A DNA stretch of 64,000 nucleotides from an uncultured Porphyromonas sp. (GCA_934364985.1 CAKRMU010000002.1:124001-188000), one strand, 5' to 3'. Counted from the first letter of the stretch, positions 7,567 through 16,376 are shown. Numbers and translations are program-made. The notes: generated from the sequence alone by a model not told the origin.

Positions 7567-8997
7567 CTACTTGCCGATGCAGAAATGGCTGAAGATGGAA
7601 GCGAGAATGTCTTCGCTGGTCACTTCGCCAATAACGGAACCGAGGGTGTCGGTTGCCCGTCTGAGGTCTTGAGCTATTATCTCACCCGATAGACCTTCTT
7701 GGAGATTTCGTTCTACCGCAACTAATGAGTCGTTGGCATCTCGAAGGGCAATTGCTTGTCGGATATTTGTCGCCATTACTTCATCATCCGCCACGGTGAG
7801 CGTCTCGAAATGGTGGTGTAATAATGCCTTTACTCTCTCAATATCATCGTCGTCTTTAGCACTGATGGTGAGTGGATTTTCAAAACGCTCAGAAGCCAAC
7901 CACGTGAGAGTCAGTTCTAAAATCTCGCGTGGAGCAATGTCGGATTTATTGACGATGGGGACTATCTTAGTGGCGTCTTGGTGGCGTTGTAATTGTTGTA
8001 GGGTAGCCGCATTCGTTTCACGCCTCTCTGCTGGGTCTATCACCCATAGGAGTAGTTCCGCTTCATTTGCTTTTTTAAGTGCCTTCTCGATACCTATGTG
8101 TTCGATAACATCTTCGGTGTCTCTTAGCCCCGCTGTATCTACGAGCCTAAAGGTCTGCCCACATATATTGATTGTATCCTCAATGGCGTCTCTTGTGGTG
8201 CCGTGAATATCCGAAACGATCGCCTTTTCATCGCCTAAAAGTCCGTTGAGTAGGGTAGACTTCCCTGCATTAGTTGCCCCAACGATAGCAATAGGAATAC
8301 CATTTTTTATGACCTGACTTGTGGCATAGCTCGTAGCCAGGGTCTGCACCTCTCTCTGTATTGTCCTACATCTCTGAAGTATTTCATGCGGTGAGATGAT
8401 CTCTATATCCTCTTCAGAGAAGTCTAATCCCAGCTCAACGAGCGATGCGAGCTCAAGGACTTGCTCCCTCAGATGGCTTATCCTTTTGTGGAATAGACCC
8501 CTCATTTGAGCTATTGAAAGTCGCAATGCGGATCGATTGGAGGCGGCGATCACGTCGGCTACAGCTTCTGCTTCCGAGAGATTTAGTTTGCCATTAACTA
8601 AAGCCCGTCTTGTGTATTCTCCTGGTTCGGCCAATCTGGCTCCGGCATTAATCAATAGCTGTAATATGATCTGCGAAATATAGGGATTGCCATGATAAGA
8701 TATCTCCACTTGATCCTCACCTGTATAGGAGTGAGGTGCTCGCATGACGAGTACCAGAGCGTCGTCTATCTTACTATCATTGGTGGGATCGATGACCCAA
8801 CCATAAGTGACAGTATATGGTGGGATATCCGTCAGCTGTACCTCCTTTTTTGCCGGTTTAAATATGGCAGCAACCACTTGGCAGGCTCGGCTTCCGGACA
8901 CTTTGATAGTACTCTGAGCCCCTATGCCATTTGGCGTTGCCACGGCACAGATGGTATCGCTGTCTTTGGGCGTAAAGATATCCTCTATCATTGCCAT
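7567..8997 (-). CDS. mnmE: tRNA uridine-5-carboxymethylaminomethyl modification GTPase MnmE
   Basis: A 476-residue MnmE/TrmE that works with MnmG to modify U34 of tRNAs reading split codon boxes. The N-terminal formyl-THF-binding domain (DTICAVATPNGIG, SYTGEDQVEISYHG) is followed by the helical domain and an inserted G domain with GATNAGKS, the switch region DIHGTTRD and the DTAGLRDT motif, then NKSD. The protein ends with the diagnostic FCIGK containing the catalytic cysteine. ATG 8997 is preferred: an upstream in-frame extension lacks an ATG and is not conserved-looking. It is a single gene; the downstream side borders the AT-rich patch. Confidence 0.96.
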   Translation of the reverse strand: MAMIEDIFTPKDSDTICAVATPNGIGAQSTIKVSGSRACQVVAAIFKPAKKEVQLTDIPPYTVTYGWVIDPTNDSKIDDALVLVMRAPHSYTGEDQVEISYHGNPYISQIILQLLINAGARLAEPGEYTRRALVNGKLNLSEAEAVADVIAASNRSALRLSIAQMRGLFHKRISHLREQVLELASLVELGLDFSEEDIEIISPHEILQRCRTIQREVQTLATSYATSQVIKNGIPIAIVGATNAGKSTLLNGLLGDEKAIVSDIHGTTRDAIEDTINICGQTFRLVDTAGLRDTEDVIEHIGIEKALKKANEAELLLWVIDPAERRETNAATLQQLQRHQDATKIVPIVNKSDIAPREILELTLTWLASERFENPLTISAKDDDDIERVKALLHHHFETLTVADDEVMATNIRQAIALRDANDSLVAVERNLQEGLSGEIIAQDLRRATDTLGSVIGEVTSEDILASIFSHFCIGK

Positions 8998-9173
8998 AAA
9001 AATGGATACAACGAACCCACCCCGAGCGTCCACCTTTCCTCAAAAGAGGCACCCCAAAACGCCCAGGATGGATTCAAAAAACCTATCTCTTCCTTTTCAC
9101 TCAATCACCACTCATCGTACCACGATGCATTATCGCCATTACGTATATGGAGAGACGAAAGAGGGAAGATGTA

Positions 9174-9428
9174 TTACTTCTTGCTACGATTACCGTAACG
9201 GTTTCTAAACTTATCTACACGCCCTGCGGTATCTACGAGGGTAGCTACACCCGTATAGAATGGGTGAGAGCTACTGGACACCTCCACTTTGATTAGTGGA
9301 TAGGTGACACCATCAATCTCTATCTCCTCACGTGCATTAGCACAGGAGCGTGTGATAAAAGTCTCATCATTCGACATATCCTTAAAAACTACTTCGCGGT
9401 AGTTCTCAGGATGAATACCCTTCTTCAT
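9174..9428 (-). CDS. rpmE2: 50S ribosomal protein L31 type B
   Basis: An 84-residue L31 that starts [19 protein letters not shown], typical of the type B form. The zinc-binding CxxC pairs of type A L31 are absent (only one Cys, in RSCAN), which marks it as the zinc-independent paralogue. The characteristic SSSHPFYTG and [10 protein letters not shown] segments are present. It has its own strong promoter immediately upstream (TTTG, 19 bp, TACCTTTG) and a leader of about 40 nt. Monocistronic. Confidence 0.95.
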   Translation of the reverse strand: MKKGIHPENYREVVFKDMSNDETFITRSCANAREEIEIDGVTYPLIKVEVSSSSHPFYTGVATLVDTAGRVDKFRNRYGNRSKK

Positions 9429-9472
9429 TATCTTATATCTTAATTAGTTTCTACTAACCCTATAACGGACTG

Positions 9473-9503
9473 CAAAGGTAAGTATATTATTTTGGAATAC
9501 AAA
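9473..9503 (-). promoter_or_regulatory. Promoter of rpmE2 (TTTG-N19-TACCTTTG)
   Basis: On the minus strand, TTTG at 9503-9500 is followed after 19 bp by TACCTTTG at 9480-9473. This is a textbook Bacteroidetes sigma-ABfr promoter. Confidence 0.8.
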
Positions 9504-9837
9504 ATATTTACACTTCATTTTTTGCAAGCCTTCACCTATATCAAGACAAAGTGGGTGCTGAGTGTGGTGACTTTTAAACCATCATGCTTCTACGTCACCG
9601 CTCTAAATAAGTGAATCTCTAAAGAGCGGATAATGTTGGTAGGGATATTTTCTGACACATTGAGTGTATGTGTCGTGACAATGAGGTACTATGGCAGGTC
9701 ATCTTTTCCGGACTATGTAACTATTGTCTGCGACATTTGCCGTGGCAGAGCTATTGCATTTATTCTTACGAAAGCCGAGCAGTAGCTCAGCAGAAGTGAT
9801 TGATAACTTAATAGATATATATAAGAAAGGATTGATT
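9504..9837. other. Intergenic region upstream of hsp20 with two dyads
   Basis: Between the divergent rpmE2 and hsp20 genes. It holds a CCGCTCT/AGAGCGG inverted repeat (about 9599-9629) and a GACACAT-N7-ATGTGTC inverted repeat (9654-9674). The second could be an operator controlling the heat-shock gene. It is not a CIRCE element. No clear TAnnTTTG promoter for hsp20 was found. The open frame that extends upstream of the hsp20 ATG (from 9724) is not conserved-looking and is not annotated. Confidence 0.4.
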
Positions 9838-10317
9838 ATGGGACGAACTATTTTTGATATGTTAGACGATTTCTTTAGCGATGACTTTGTAAGGCCTACC
9901 GTTGTAACACCTAAAAGAGCAGTAGCTCCTATGTGCAATGTTTTGGAAAGCGATACCGCTTACACCATCCAATTAGCCGCACCCGGACTTACTAAAGAGG
10001 ATGTTGAGGTCAAGCTTGATGAGGAGGATGCACTCGTTATCTCTATGGAAAAAAAGGAGGAGAAGTCTGAAAAACCTGCCGAGGAAAATACCGAAGAAGC
10101 GGAGTCCAAAGAGGTCGCTAAAGTGGAGACAAAACCTGTACACTACTTACGGAGAGAGTTTATGCACCAGAGCTTTGCTCAGAGATTACTTCTCCCTGAG
10201 GATGCCGATAAAGAGAGAATCAGTGCTAAGATGGAGCATGGTGTACTTGAGGTTATCATCCCTAAGATAGTGAAAGAAGAGAAGACTCCTATTGAGAGGA
10301 ATATCTCCATAGACTGA
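9838..10317 (+). CDS. Hsp20/alpha-crystallin small heat-shock protein
   Basis: A 159-residue holdase chaperone that prevents aggregation of unfolding proteins. The alpha-crystallin domain begins near residue 31 (APMCNVLESDTAYTIQLAAPGL) and ends with the conserved G-V-L-E-V motif (HGVLEVIIPK, 134-143) and a charged tail. The loop before YLRREF is expanded by about 30 highly charged Glu/Lys residues (about 71-100), longer than usual. ATG 9838 gives MGRTIFDMLDDFF, a typical Hsp20 N terminus; the in-frame extension upstream is rejected. It is followed by a strong terminator and is monocistronic. Confidence 0.92.
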   Translation: MGRTIFDMLDDFFSDDFVRPTVVTPKRAVAPMCNVLESDTAYTIQLAAPGLTKEDVEVKLDEEDALVISMEKKEEKSEKPAEENTEEAESKEVAKVETKPVHYLRREFMHQSFAQRLLLPEDADKERISAKMEHGVLEVIIPKIVKEEKTPIERNISID

Positions 10318-10360
10318 TACAATAGCAGAAAGATTGTAGGTTGTAATTGATGATTTGTGA

Positions 10361-10412
10361 AAGGAAGAGGATGTAGCGAGTAACTAATTCGCTATATCCT
10401 CTTTCTTTTTGT
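10361..10412 (+). terminator. Rho-independent terminator of hsp20
   Basis: The inverted repeat 10365-10379 / 10389-10403 (AAGAGGATGTAGCGA paired with TCGCTATATCCTCTT) with a 9-nt loop is followed by CTTTTTG. Confidence 0.8.
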
Positions 10413-10466
10413 CGTGCCGTTTTAATCGGGTTCACGCATAAGACGCACCCATACTCTTACGACATT

Positions 10467-10507
10467 GATACTGGCTATCCGCCTAAACGAATGTAGCCTA
10501 TACCTCG
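10467..10507. repeat. Remnant of a 23-bp dyad array
   Basis: One recognisable unit (10467-10489: GATACTGGCTAT core, linker CCGCCTAAACG), then a degenerate half unit (AATGTAGCCTATACC) that runs into the stop codon of pfp at 10498-10500. It lies between convergent hsp20 and pfp. It is more degenerate than the other arrays. Confidence 0.5.
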
Positions 10508-12147
10508 TGCTCTAAGCTGAGGGTCTTGGTAGGTCTGTCACACACTTCGCCGGGACCAAAGTACTGGATTGGCCCCGGATATACGAAACAGGTCTCCACT
10601 GCCCACCTATCTCTATTCTCCGCGAATGCCTTAAAGGGTCTACCATCAAGTACCACAAGGGCTTTCCGAATCACAGGCTTCATCTCACCATGTCTTCGCT
10701 CCATATTCATCATCATAGTGATAGGGATACCGCCTGCTATCCATTCAGAGGCCGGGCGTGTGGTATTGCGGATCGAACTCATATAGCCGGTTTTCCCGGC
10801 GGATATCAGCTGAGCCGCGTTATACCCTAAGCTATAGCAGTAGTTGGCATCAAAATTAGACGGAGCGGCACACCGACCTTCGTAACCGAAGAAATGTCTC
10901 TGGAAGGCGAACTTGCCTGTAAATCGTCCCTCTTTTCGCCACACCTCCAGCTTTGCTTTGACCATCTCGCCAAGGAGCTTTTCAGTCTCAATAAGTGACA
11001 CTTGGACATTGCCGTGTGGGTCTCTATCGAGCGTAAGCTGACGAGCTACATCCTCGGGCAACGACATAAATACCTCTCTATTCTCTTGCGATAGTTGGCT
11101 ACTTACGAAGTCTCTCTGTGCGTCTTTACTCAGCTTCGCAAAAGCATCTGCATTGTGTGCGAGGAGATCATTAAGCTCAGCTATAAGAGCATTCATTGCC
11201 GGGATAAATTCAATTAAGCCCTCAGGGATTAGGACTGTCCCGAAGTTTAGGCCTCGTTTTGCTCGTTCGTTAACGACCTCTGCGATGTAGGTGACAATGT
11301 CATTGAGGCTCTGATTTTTTGCCTCTACCTCCTCGGAAATAATACAAATATTAGGTTGCGTTTGTAGGGCACACTCGAGGGCGATATGGGATGCAGAGCG
11401 GCCCATTAGCTTAATAAAGTGCCAGTACTTACGGGCTGAGTTGCAGTCTCTTTGGATATTACCGATTACTTCGGAGTACACTTTTGTTGCCGTATCAAAG
11501 CCAAAGGAAATCTCGATCTGCTCATTCTTGAGGTCGCCATCTATGGTTTTAGGGCAACCTATCACCTGCACACCGGCTCCAATACTATCGTAATACTCTG
11601 CAAGTACGCAGGCATTGGTATTGGAGTCGTCGCCACCAATGATCACGAGGGCTTGTATATTCAGATCGCGGAGGATCTGCAGACCGCTATCAAACTGTTC
11701 TTGAGTCTCGAGCTTGGTACGCCCTGACCCAATGATATCAAACCCACCGGTATTGCGGTACTCATCTATGATATCACCGGTTAGCTCTATGTACTTATGA
11801 TCGATGAGACCGGCAGGCCCCATAAGGAAACCATACAACTTGCTCTCTTCATTGATCCTCTTGATGCCATCAAAGAGACCTGCTATCACGTTGTGCCCGC
11901 CAGGTGCCTGACCTCCTGAAAGTATCACACCCACATTAAGAGGCTTCGTAGATATCGGAGTATCACTCTCCTCAAAAGTGACCACAGGCAGACCATAAGT
12001 GTGGGGAAATAGCTTTTTGATATCAGCTTGGTCGCCTGCCGATTGTGTACCTTCCCCCTCTATCAAACGAATAGAGCCACGCAGACATTTAGGGAGTTGG
12101 GGCTCGTACTTAGCCCGAGCTTTCTGTAAAGGACTAATCTCTTTCAT
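10498..12147 (-). CDS. pfp: Pyrophosphate-dependent 6-phosphofructokinase
   Basis: A 549-residue long-form PFP that phosphorylates fructose 6-phosphate reversibly with PPi, a central glycolytic step in Bacteroidetes. The phosphate-donor motif is GGDD (about 171-174), the pyrophosphate-type signature, and PKTIDGD (about 199-205) carries the catalytic Asp and the Lys associated with PPi use. The [12 protein letters not shown] motif and the C-terminal helical part agree with the 550-residue class. ATG 12147 ([11 protein letters not shown]) is preferred over a TTG two codons upstream. It follows a small membrane-protein gene and shares its promoter. Confidence 0.96.
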   Translation of the reverse strand: MKEISPLQKARAKYEPQLPKCLRGSIRLIEGEGTQSAGDQADIKKLFPHTYGLPVVTFEESDTPISTKPLNVGVILSGGQAPGGHNVIAGLFDGIKRINEESKLYGFLMGPAGLIDHKYIELTGDIIDEYRNTGGFDIIGSGRTKLETQEQFDSGLQILRDLNIQALVIIGGDDSNTNACVLAEYYDSIGAGVQVIGCPKTIDGDLKNEQIEISFGFDTATKVYSEVIGNIQRDCNSARKYWHFIKLMGRSASHIALECALQTQPNICIISEEVEAKNQSLNDIVTYIAEVVNERAKRGLNFGTVLIPEGLIEFIPAMNALIAELNDLLAHNADAFAKLSKDAQRDFVSSQLSQENREVFMSLPEDVARQLTLDRDPHGNVQVSLIETEKLLGEMVKAKLEVWRKEGRFTGKFAFQRHFFGYEGRCAAPSNFDANYCYSLGYNAAQLISAGKTGYMSSIRNTTRPASEWIAGGIPITMMMNMERRHGEMKPVIRKALVVLDGRPFKAFAENRDRWAVETCFVYPGPIQYFGPGEVCDRPTKTLSLEHEV

Positions 12148-12168
12148 AATCAATCATATTATAATGTT

Positions 12169-12423
12169 TCATCTATCTCTGTGGAAGTCAAAACGCCCCT
12201 CCTTCTCTCGCTGTTTCGCTGATGGGCGCTTATCGTCATTGACCCTCGTAAAGACATACATGAGGACTAAGTTGAGGACAAGTACCAATGACCCCATCCC
12301 AAATAACTTCCCTAAATTATTGGGCATCAATGTAAAGAATAGCACAGCAGCGACAATACCTACTGCTATAAGGATAAGCAGGGCTTTCTTAAACCCCCTA
12401 AAGAAACCAGGCGATGGTGCCAT
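12169..12423 (-). CDS. Small two-helix membrane protein, hypothetical
   Basis: An 84-residue protein with two hydrophobic segments (about residues 15-34 and 42-60) and a charged C-terminal tail rich in Arg/Lys/Asp. I recognise no family. It is encoded 21 bp upstream of pfp in the same direction with a TACCTTTG element upstream, so it is probably co-transcribed. ATG 12423 was chosen; the two-codon extension begins with TTG. Confidence 0.65.
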   Translation of the reverse strand: MAPSPGFFRGFKKALLILIAVGIVAAVLFFTLMPNNLGKLFGMGSLVLVLNLVLMYVFTRVNDDKRPSAKQREKEGRFDFHRDR

Positions 12424-12471
12424 AATCAACTAATCAATGGGTGATACATTCAAACGCTTTTTCTATCACTA

Positions 12472-12479
12472 CAAAGGTA
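12472..12479 (-). promoter_or_regulatory. -7 element TACCTTTG of the small membrane protein-pfp operon
   Basis: A perfect TAnnTTTG match, 49 bp upstream of the ATG on the minus strand. Confidence 0.6.
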
Positions 12480-12549
12480 CCTATTATTTATTACTCACAC
12501 TGAAAGCCTTATATCCATCCTTTACTATATAGAAAATGTCCTAAAAAAG

Positions 12550-12664
12550 AATACCCGGTATTCGTCGAGACAGATACTTGGTATTAGCCGAAACAAATAC
12601 CTGGTATTCGCCTATGCGTATTCCGTATATCCTCCTAAGCGTATTACGGATACCCCCTACGAGT
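12550..12664. repeat. 23-bp dyad array B
   Basis: Five units start at 12550, 12573, 12596, 12619 and 12642, exactly 23 bp apart. The cores run ATACCCGGTAT, ATACTTGGTAT, ATACCTGGTAT, ATTCCGTATAT, then a degenerate ATTACGGATAC. A CCTAAAAAAG leader precedes. It lies between two divergent promoters (12472-12479 and 12716-12723). Confidence 0.9.
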
Positions 12665-12715
12665 GACTAAAGACAAAACACGATCAATAGCCTACTCTGT
12701 GACGAAAATGTGTGT

Positions 12716-12723
12716 TATCTTTG
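12716..12723 (+). promoter_or_regulatory. -7 element TATCTTTG of the phosphodiesterase gene
   Basis: A TAnnTTTG match 30 bp upstream of ATG 12754. Its position shows that a longer in-frame reading from 12712 is not the real start. Confidence 0.6.
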
Positions 12724-12753
12724 CATAGACATTCACAAATAAGCACTTTTGAG

Positions 12754-14001
12754 ATGGAGAATAAAAAGAACCGCATAAGCACAACGACGTTGCTTTCACT
12801 CCTCGTAGCTCTTGCCGGCATATTAGTAGCTTTTGAGCTTTGGAGACCTCCGGAAAAAGCCCCACAAGAGAGGTATGTCGTCATCCTTTCGCTCGACGGC
12901 TTTCGCACCGAGTACCTGACCAGAGCAAATACCCCTGCTCTTGATGCGATGGCTGAGGAGGGTGTTAAGGGAGCTCTTATCCCCTCGTATCCCAGCAATA
13001 CCTTCCCCAATCATTATAGTATGGCCACAGGGTTATTCCCTGAGCATCACGGCATCGTCAACAACGCTTTTTACGACGAAGAGCTTCAGGACTATTACCA
13101 GTTAGGCGACATCGAGAAAGTGCATAATCCTGCTTTTTATTGGGGCGAACCTATATGGAATACTGCCGAAAAGCAAGGCGTTACTTCAGGAGCCTACTAC
13201 TGGGTGGGATCGGAGACAAAAGTCCAAGGAATGCACCCAACGTACTGGAAAGTGTACGACGAAAGTGACCCCTTTACGGCACGTGCCGACTCTGTTATCA
13301 GCTGGCTAAAAAAGCCTACCTCGGTTCGTCCACACTTCATTGCATGGTATCTGCAGGAGCCTGATGCGACAGGGCACCACCATGGCACCCGGAGTACGGA
13401 GGTGTTAGAGATGTGTTCAGAGGTCGATAGCATCGTGGGCTACTTCCGCCATGAGCTGAGCAAACTGGAGATTGCACCCCTTGTTGACTTCATCGTAGTG
13501 TCTGATCATGGCATGGTTGATTACGACCCAAATCGAGTAGTTAACCTACAAGACTATCTCCCACGAGATAGCTTTAACTTTGTTGTAGAGGGAGCACCCG
13601 CTCTGCTGTATTGCAAAGATTCGCTTTACATTGAGCACGTCATGACAGTCTTGGATAAGGTGCCTCATATCTCTGCATATAGGACGAAAGAGGTACCTGA
13701 GCGTCTACATTATAATAGCGGAAAGCGCTTAGGCGACATCGTCATTATCCCTGATAAGGGTGGATACATATACTTCCGCGAGGACGCCACATTTGATCGT
13801 GCGGCAGGGCATGGATTTGATAACAATCTACCCGAAATGCAGGCTATTTTCTTTGCTACCGGTCCATCATTTCCTAAGGGATACCAGGCTAAAGCAGTGC
13901 CTAATGTCACCATCTATCCGCTCTTATGCCGGTTATTGGGCATCACGCCAGCCCCCAACGACGCCACTGAAGCCGATGTCAATACGCTCATAGGTAGGTA
14001 A
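12754..14001 (+). CDS. Membrane-anchored type I phosphodiesterase/nucleotide pyrophosphatase (ENPP/alkaline phosphatase superfamily)
   Basis: A protein of about 415 residues that hydrolyses phosphodiester or nucleotide pyrophosphate bonds outside the cytoplasm. An N-terminal hydrophobic segment (about 10-27) acts as signal or anchor. The metal site begins with SLDGFR (Asp48); the catalytic threonine lies in YPSNTFPNHYSMATG (Thr83), followed by LFPEHHGIVNN; the second set of ligands is in VVSDHGM and in GHGFDN. These match the phosphodiesterase (PF01663) branch. ATG 12754 is chosen because the -7 promoter element overlaps the upstream frame. Monocistronic, followed by tRNA-Met. Confidence 0.88.
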   Translation: MENKKNRISTTTLLSLLVALAGILVAFELWRPPEKAPQERYVVILSLDGFRTEYLTRANTPALDAMAEEGVKGALIPSYPSNTFPNHYSMATGLFPEHHGIVNNAFYDEELQDYYQLGDIEKVHNPAFYWGEPIWNTAEKQGVTSGAYYWVGSETKVQGMHPTYWKVYDESDPFTARADSVISWLKKPTSVRPHFIAWYLQEPDATGHHHGTRSTEVLEMCSEVDSIVGYFRHELSKLEIAPLVDFIVVSDHGMVDYDPNRVVNLQDYLPRDSFNFVVEGAPALLYCKDSLYIEHVMTVLDKVPHISAYRTKEVPERLHYNSGKRLGDIVIIPDKGGYIYFREDATFDRAAGHGFDNNLPEMQAIFFATGPSFPKGYQAKAVPNVTIYPLLCRLLGITPAPNDATEADVNTLIGR

Positions 14002-14049
14002 AAGATACTAGGGATATCTATGGAGAAGTTATTTTTTCTCTAAAAAGGC

Positions 14050-14079
14050 TTGGTAGTATTAATAAAATTAGTACCTTTG
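14050..14079 (+). promoter_or_regulatory. Promoter of tRNA-Met (TTGG-N18-TACCTTTG)
   Basis: TTGG at 14050-14053 and TACCTTTG at 14072-14079, 25 bp before the tRNA 5' end. Confidence 0.7.
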
Positions 14080-14103
14080 CCCTCGCATCAATCAATTAAG
14101 GAT

Positions 14104-14177
14104 GGCGAGATAGCTCAGTTGGTTAGAGCGCAGGATTCATAATCCTGAGGTCGGGGGATCGTAGCCCCCTCTCGCTA
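14104..14177 (+). tRNA. tRNA-Met (anticodon CAT), elongator-type
   Basis: A 74-nt cloverleaf. Acceptor GGCGAGA pairs with TCTCGCT (position 1 is a G-T wobble), discriminator A. The D arm is TAGCTCAGTTGGTTAGAGC, and anticodon stem CAGGA/TCCTG encloses loop TTCATAA with anticodon CAT. The T stem is GGGGG/CCCCC. The body resembles elongator tRNA-Met more than initiator (no C1-A72 mismatch, no GGG/CCC anticodon stem); a lysidine-modified tRNA-Ile cannot be excluded. CCA is not encoded. The T loop reads ATCGTAG rather than TTCGAnn, so bases 54 and 58 are both changed. Confidence 0.88.
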
Positions 14178-14191
14178 CTTCTATTGTGTAT

Positions 14192-14240
14192 GAGAGTGGG
14201 GTACCCTGAATCTTCAGAGTAACCCACTCACTTTATATTC
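14192..14240 (+). terminator. Terminator hairpin after tRNA-Met
   Basis: A 17-bp stem with two mismatches, 14194-14210 / 14213-14229 (GAGTGGG...CCCACTC at the base), followed by the AT-rich ACTTTATATT. Confidence 0.65.
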
Positions 14241-14310
14241 TGCTCACAGCTCCGAATAATAACGGGGACCTTTATTTAGTATAGTCATTTTCGGCTATAA
14301 GGATGGCGGA

Positions 14311-15126
14311 CTAAGGCTGTCGCTCGTCGATGACTCTAAAAAGGTCTTGATCAGGAAGGAGAGGAAACGATTGCCGTTTCTCCTGTAGTCTTTGCCGTGA
14401 AATGGTAGCCCTTAGTAGCACTTCGTCAGGCAATTTACTCTCTGCCAAGCTATTACCCTCGTCGTCAATCACGAAAGAATAACCTGGGTACTGGAGTTTG
14501 GGATGTGGCGTACCCACTCTGTTGCATGCCCCGAGGTAGCATTGATTCTCTATGGCTCTGGCTCGAAGCAAACGCTCCCACGCGACATGCCGAGGGCGAG
14601 GCCAATTGGCAGTACACAATAGGAGGTCGTAATAGCCTAACTCCGGATCCTGCCTCAACCAAGTGGGAAAACGTAGATCATAGCATATCGCAAGACGGAT
14701 CTGCCAATCGCGGTACTCGACCTGCACCCTCTCCATACCGGCATCAAAAAGCTTTGCCTCTCCTCCATGGCTAAATAGATGTCTCTTGTGGTACTCCACC
14801 TCACCTCCTTCAGGCGTGATAAATAGCCCGGTATTGGCAGGTCGCCCACTCGGCAATAACTGGATAAGTGATCCATACACGGCACATTGATACTCCCTTG
14901 CCACGGCTTTCATCTCTTGCCTCCCCTCTTCGTAGGCATCTGCAAAGAATTGTGGCGACATACGATCGACATCCACGACAAATCCTGTAGTCCACATCTC
15001 GGGAAGTAGCAACACGTCAAAGCCCCCTTCATTCGCCTGAAGTAGCGATCTAAGATGACTGATATTAGCCTTTACCTCCTTGTGAGTGAGCATCATCTGG
15101 AGGGCTGCCACGGTTATCTCATCCAT
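14311..15126 (-). CDS. Carbon-nitrogen hydrolase (nitrilase superfamily, omega-amidase-like)
   Basis: A 271-residue nitrilase-fold amidase. The catalytic triad is visible: Glu43 in LLPEMWTTGF, Lys114 in EYHKRHLF and Cys148 in LAICYDLRFP. The EMWTTGF and YDLRFPxW patterns point to the YafV/Nit2 omega-amidase branch, which hydrolyses alpha-keto-glutaramate-type amides. It is the last gene of a four-gene envelope operon (DUF2723, deacetylase, acyltransferase, amidase), 6 bp after the acyltransferase gene. The functional connection to the envelope genes is unclear. Confidence 0.9.
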   Translation of the reverse strand: MDEITVAALQMMLTHKEVKANISHLRSLLQANEGGFDVLLLPEMWTTGFVVDVDRMSPQFFADAYEEGRQEMKAVAREYQCAVYGSLIQLLPSGRPANTGLFITPEGGEVEYHKRHLFSHGGEAKLFDAGMERVQVEYRDWQIRLAICYDLRFPTWLRQDPELGYYDLLLCTANWPRPRHVAWERLLRARAIENQCYLGACNRVGTPHPKLQYPGYSFVIDDEGNSLAESKLPDEVLLRATISRQRLQEKRQSFPLLPDQDLFRVIDERQP

Positions 15127-15132
15127 CGGAAG

Positions 15133-15711
15133 TTAAATCTCAGCAAAGTTTTTTGGGTACTTAGCCATACTGCTATTATAGAAGCGACGGATCTCTGCTA
15201 CCCTCTCCTCTATATTATCACCAAATGTTTGGATGGTATGAAATACCCCTACAACTTTATTTTTATAGTCAATTTTTGCTAGCTCAATGGGGACCCCGGC
15301 CTCAGCTGCTATCCTATAAAATCCGGTTTTCCAGTGCTCTCGTCTCTTACGTGTCCCCTCAGGGGTGATGCCGATATGCAACTTGGTCGCATTCTTTAGT
15401 AAGGCTATCGCTTGGTCCACAGTCGAGCTACCTGACTTCCTATCTACGGGCAAACCTCCAAGAGACTTAAAAAGCACATTAAAAGGAAATACGAACCACT
15501 CTTTTTTGATGAGGAAACGGGGCTTAAGCTTTGCTCCCCATGCCTTATAGTAGATATACCCGATGATAAAATCCCAATTGGAGGTATGCGGTGCCACGCA
15601 TATCACACTTTTGGGTTGAAATGTCTTGGGATAAAGAGGCGTCCATCCCAACCAATTGAGGAGACGTCCCCAAAAGTTCACCTTGCCTGTAATATTATCC
15701 GGAGCTTTCAT
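15133..15711 (-). CDS. 1-acyl-glycerol-3-phosphate acyltransferase-like (PlsC family)
   Basis: A short 192-residue acyltransferase with the HX4D catalytic motif (APHTSNWD, His42-Asp47), the substrate-binding GGLPVDR segment and ITPEGTRKRREHWKTGF. It probably transfers an acyl chain from acyl-ACP to a lysophospholipid or another glycerolipid at the inner membrane. It is shorter than typical PlsC and lacks a clear N-terminal membrane segment, so the acceptor is uncertain. It overlaps the deacetylase gene by 4 bp. Confidence 0.85.
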   Translation of the reverse strand: MKAPDNITGKVNFWGRLLNWLGWTPLYPKTFQPKSVICVAPHTSNWDFIIGYIYYKAWGAKLKPRFLIKKEWFVFPFNVLFKSLGGLPVDRKSGSSTVDQAIALLKNATKLHIGITPEGTRKRREHWKTGFYRIAAEAGVPIELAKIDYKNKVVGVFHTIQTFGDNIEERVAEIRRFYNSSMAKYPKNFAEI

Positions 15712-16376
15712 ATAGCGTGTAAAAGGAGCTGGGGAGTCTCGTTTCGTGACCTCCCATTAAGGGTTTTGAATTCATAGCCCTGCTCTAATAGATACTCTAA
15801 AGAGCGGGGCAAAGCATACCGGAGGTTGTACCAACTCTTGAGGGAGTCGTGGAATACAATGATCGAACCATCGCGGGTAAACCGCTCCACATTGTGTACT
15901 ACTTGCTGTGGGCTAACCCACTTGGAGTAATCCCGAGTAACGACATCCCACATCACGATTTGGAAATGGTCGCGAAGGGATGCCAATTGCTTCCACCCCA
16001 AATGCCCATGTGGAGGGCGAAAGAGAGGTGACTGAATGAGCTGGTCAGCACGGAGTGTGTCTCGGATATAGGTGCGAGTGGGAGTGGGCAACCCCTGCAA
16101 ATGATGATAGGTATGATTGCCCACCGTATGACCTTCGTCCAATATCCGCTCAAAAAGATGCCCAAATCGCCAGACATTTTCTCCCACACAAAAGAAAGTC
16201 GCTTTTACCCCAAAGCTCGCCAAAGTGTCCAACACCCATGGCGTCACTTCAGGAATCGGGCCATCATCAAAAGTGAGATAGACGCATGGATTTGTGTCAT
16301 ATAGAAGACTCGGTATACGCCACACCGTACCCGGCAAGAGGTACCGATATACTAAAGGAGGTTGCTCTATTGTCAT
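15708..16376 (-). CDS. Polysaccharide deacetylase (carbohydrate esterase 4 family)
   Basis: A 222-residue NodB-type deacetylase. Motif 1 is TFDDGP (35-40) with catalytic base and metal aspartates; motif 2 is GNHTYHH with the HxxxH metal ligands (His88, His92); motif 3 is RPPHGH; a later IIVFHDS provides the final conserved His. No signal peptide is evident, although the first residues could be membrane-associated. The substrate is probably peptidoglycan or another envelope glycan. It overlaps both neighbours by 4 bp, so translation is coupled. Confidence 0.9.
   Translation of the reverse strand: MTIEQPPLVYRYLLPGTVWRIPSLLYDTNPCVYLTFDDGPIPEVTPWVLDTLASFGVKATFFCVGENVWRFGHLFERILDEGHTVGNHTYHHLQGLPTPTRTYIRDTLRADQLIQSPLFRPPHGHLGWKQLASLRDHFQIVMWDVVTRDYSKWVSPQQVVHNVERFTRDGSIIVFHDSLKSWYNLRYALPRSLEYLLEQGYEFKTLNGRSRNETPQLLLHAI

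Noticed and set aside
8692..9198. A 168-codon plus-strand open frame across the mnmE 5' end
   Set aside because: It is antisense to well-conserved mnmE and the rpmE2 region, with no recognisable features.
12712..12753. N-terminal extension of the phosphodiesterase
   Set aside because: The -7 promoter element TATCTTTG lies within this stretch, so translation must start at ATG 12754.
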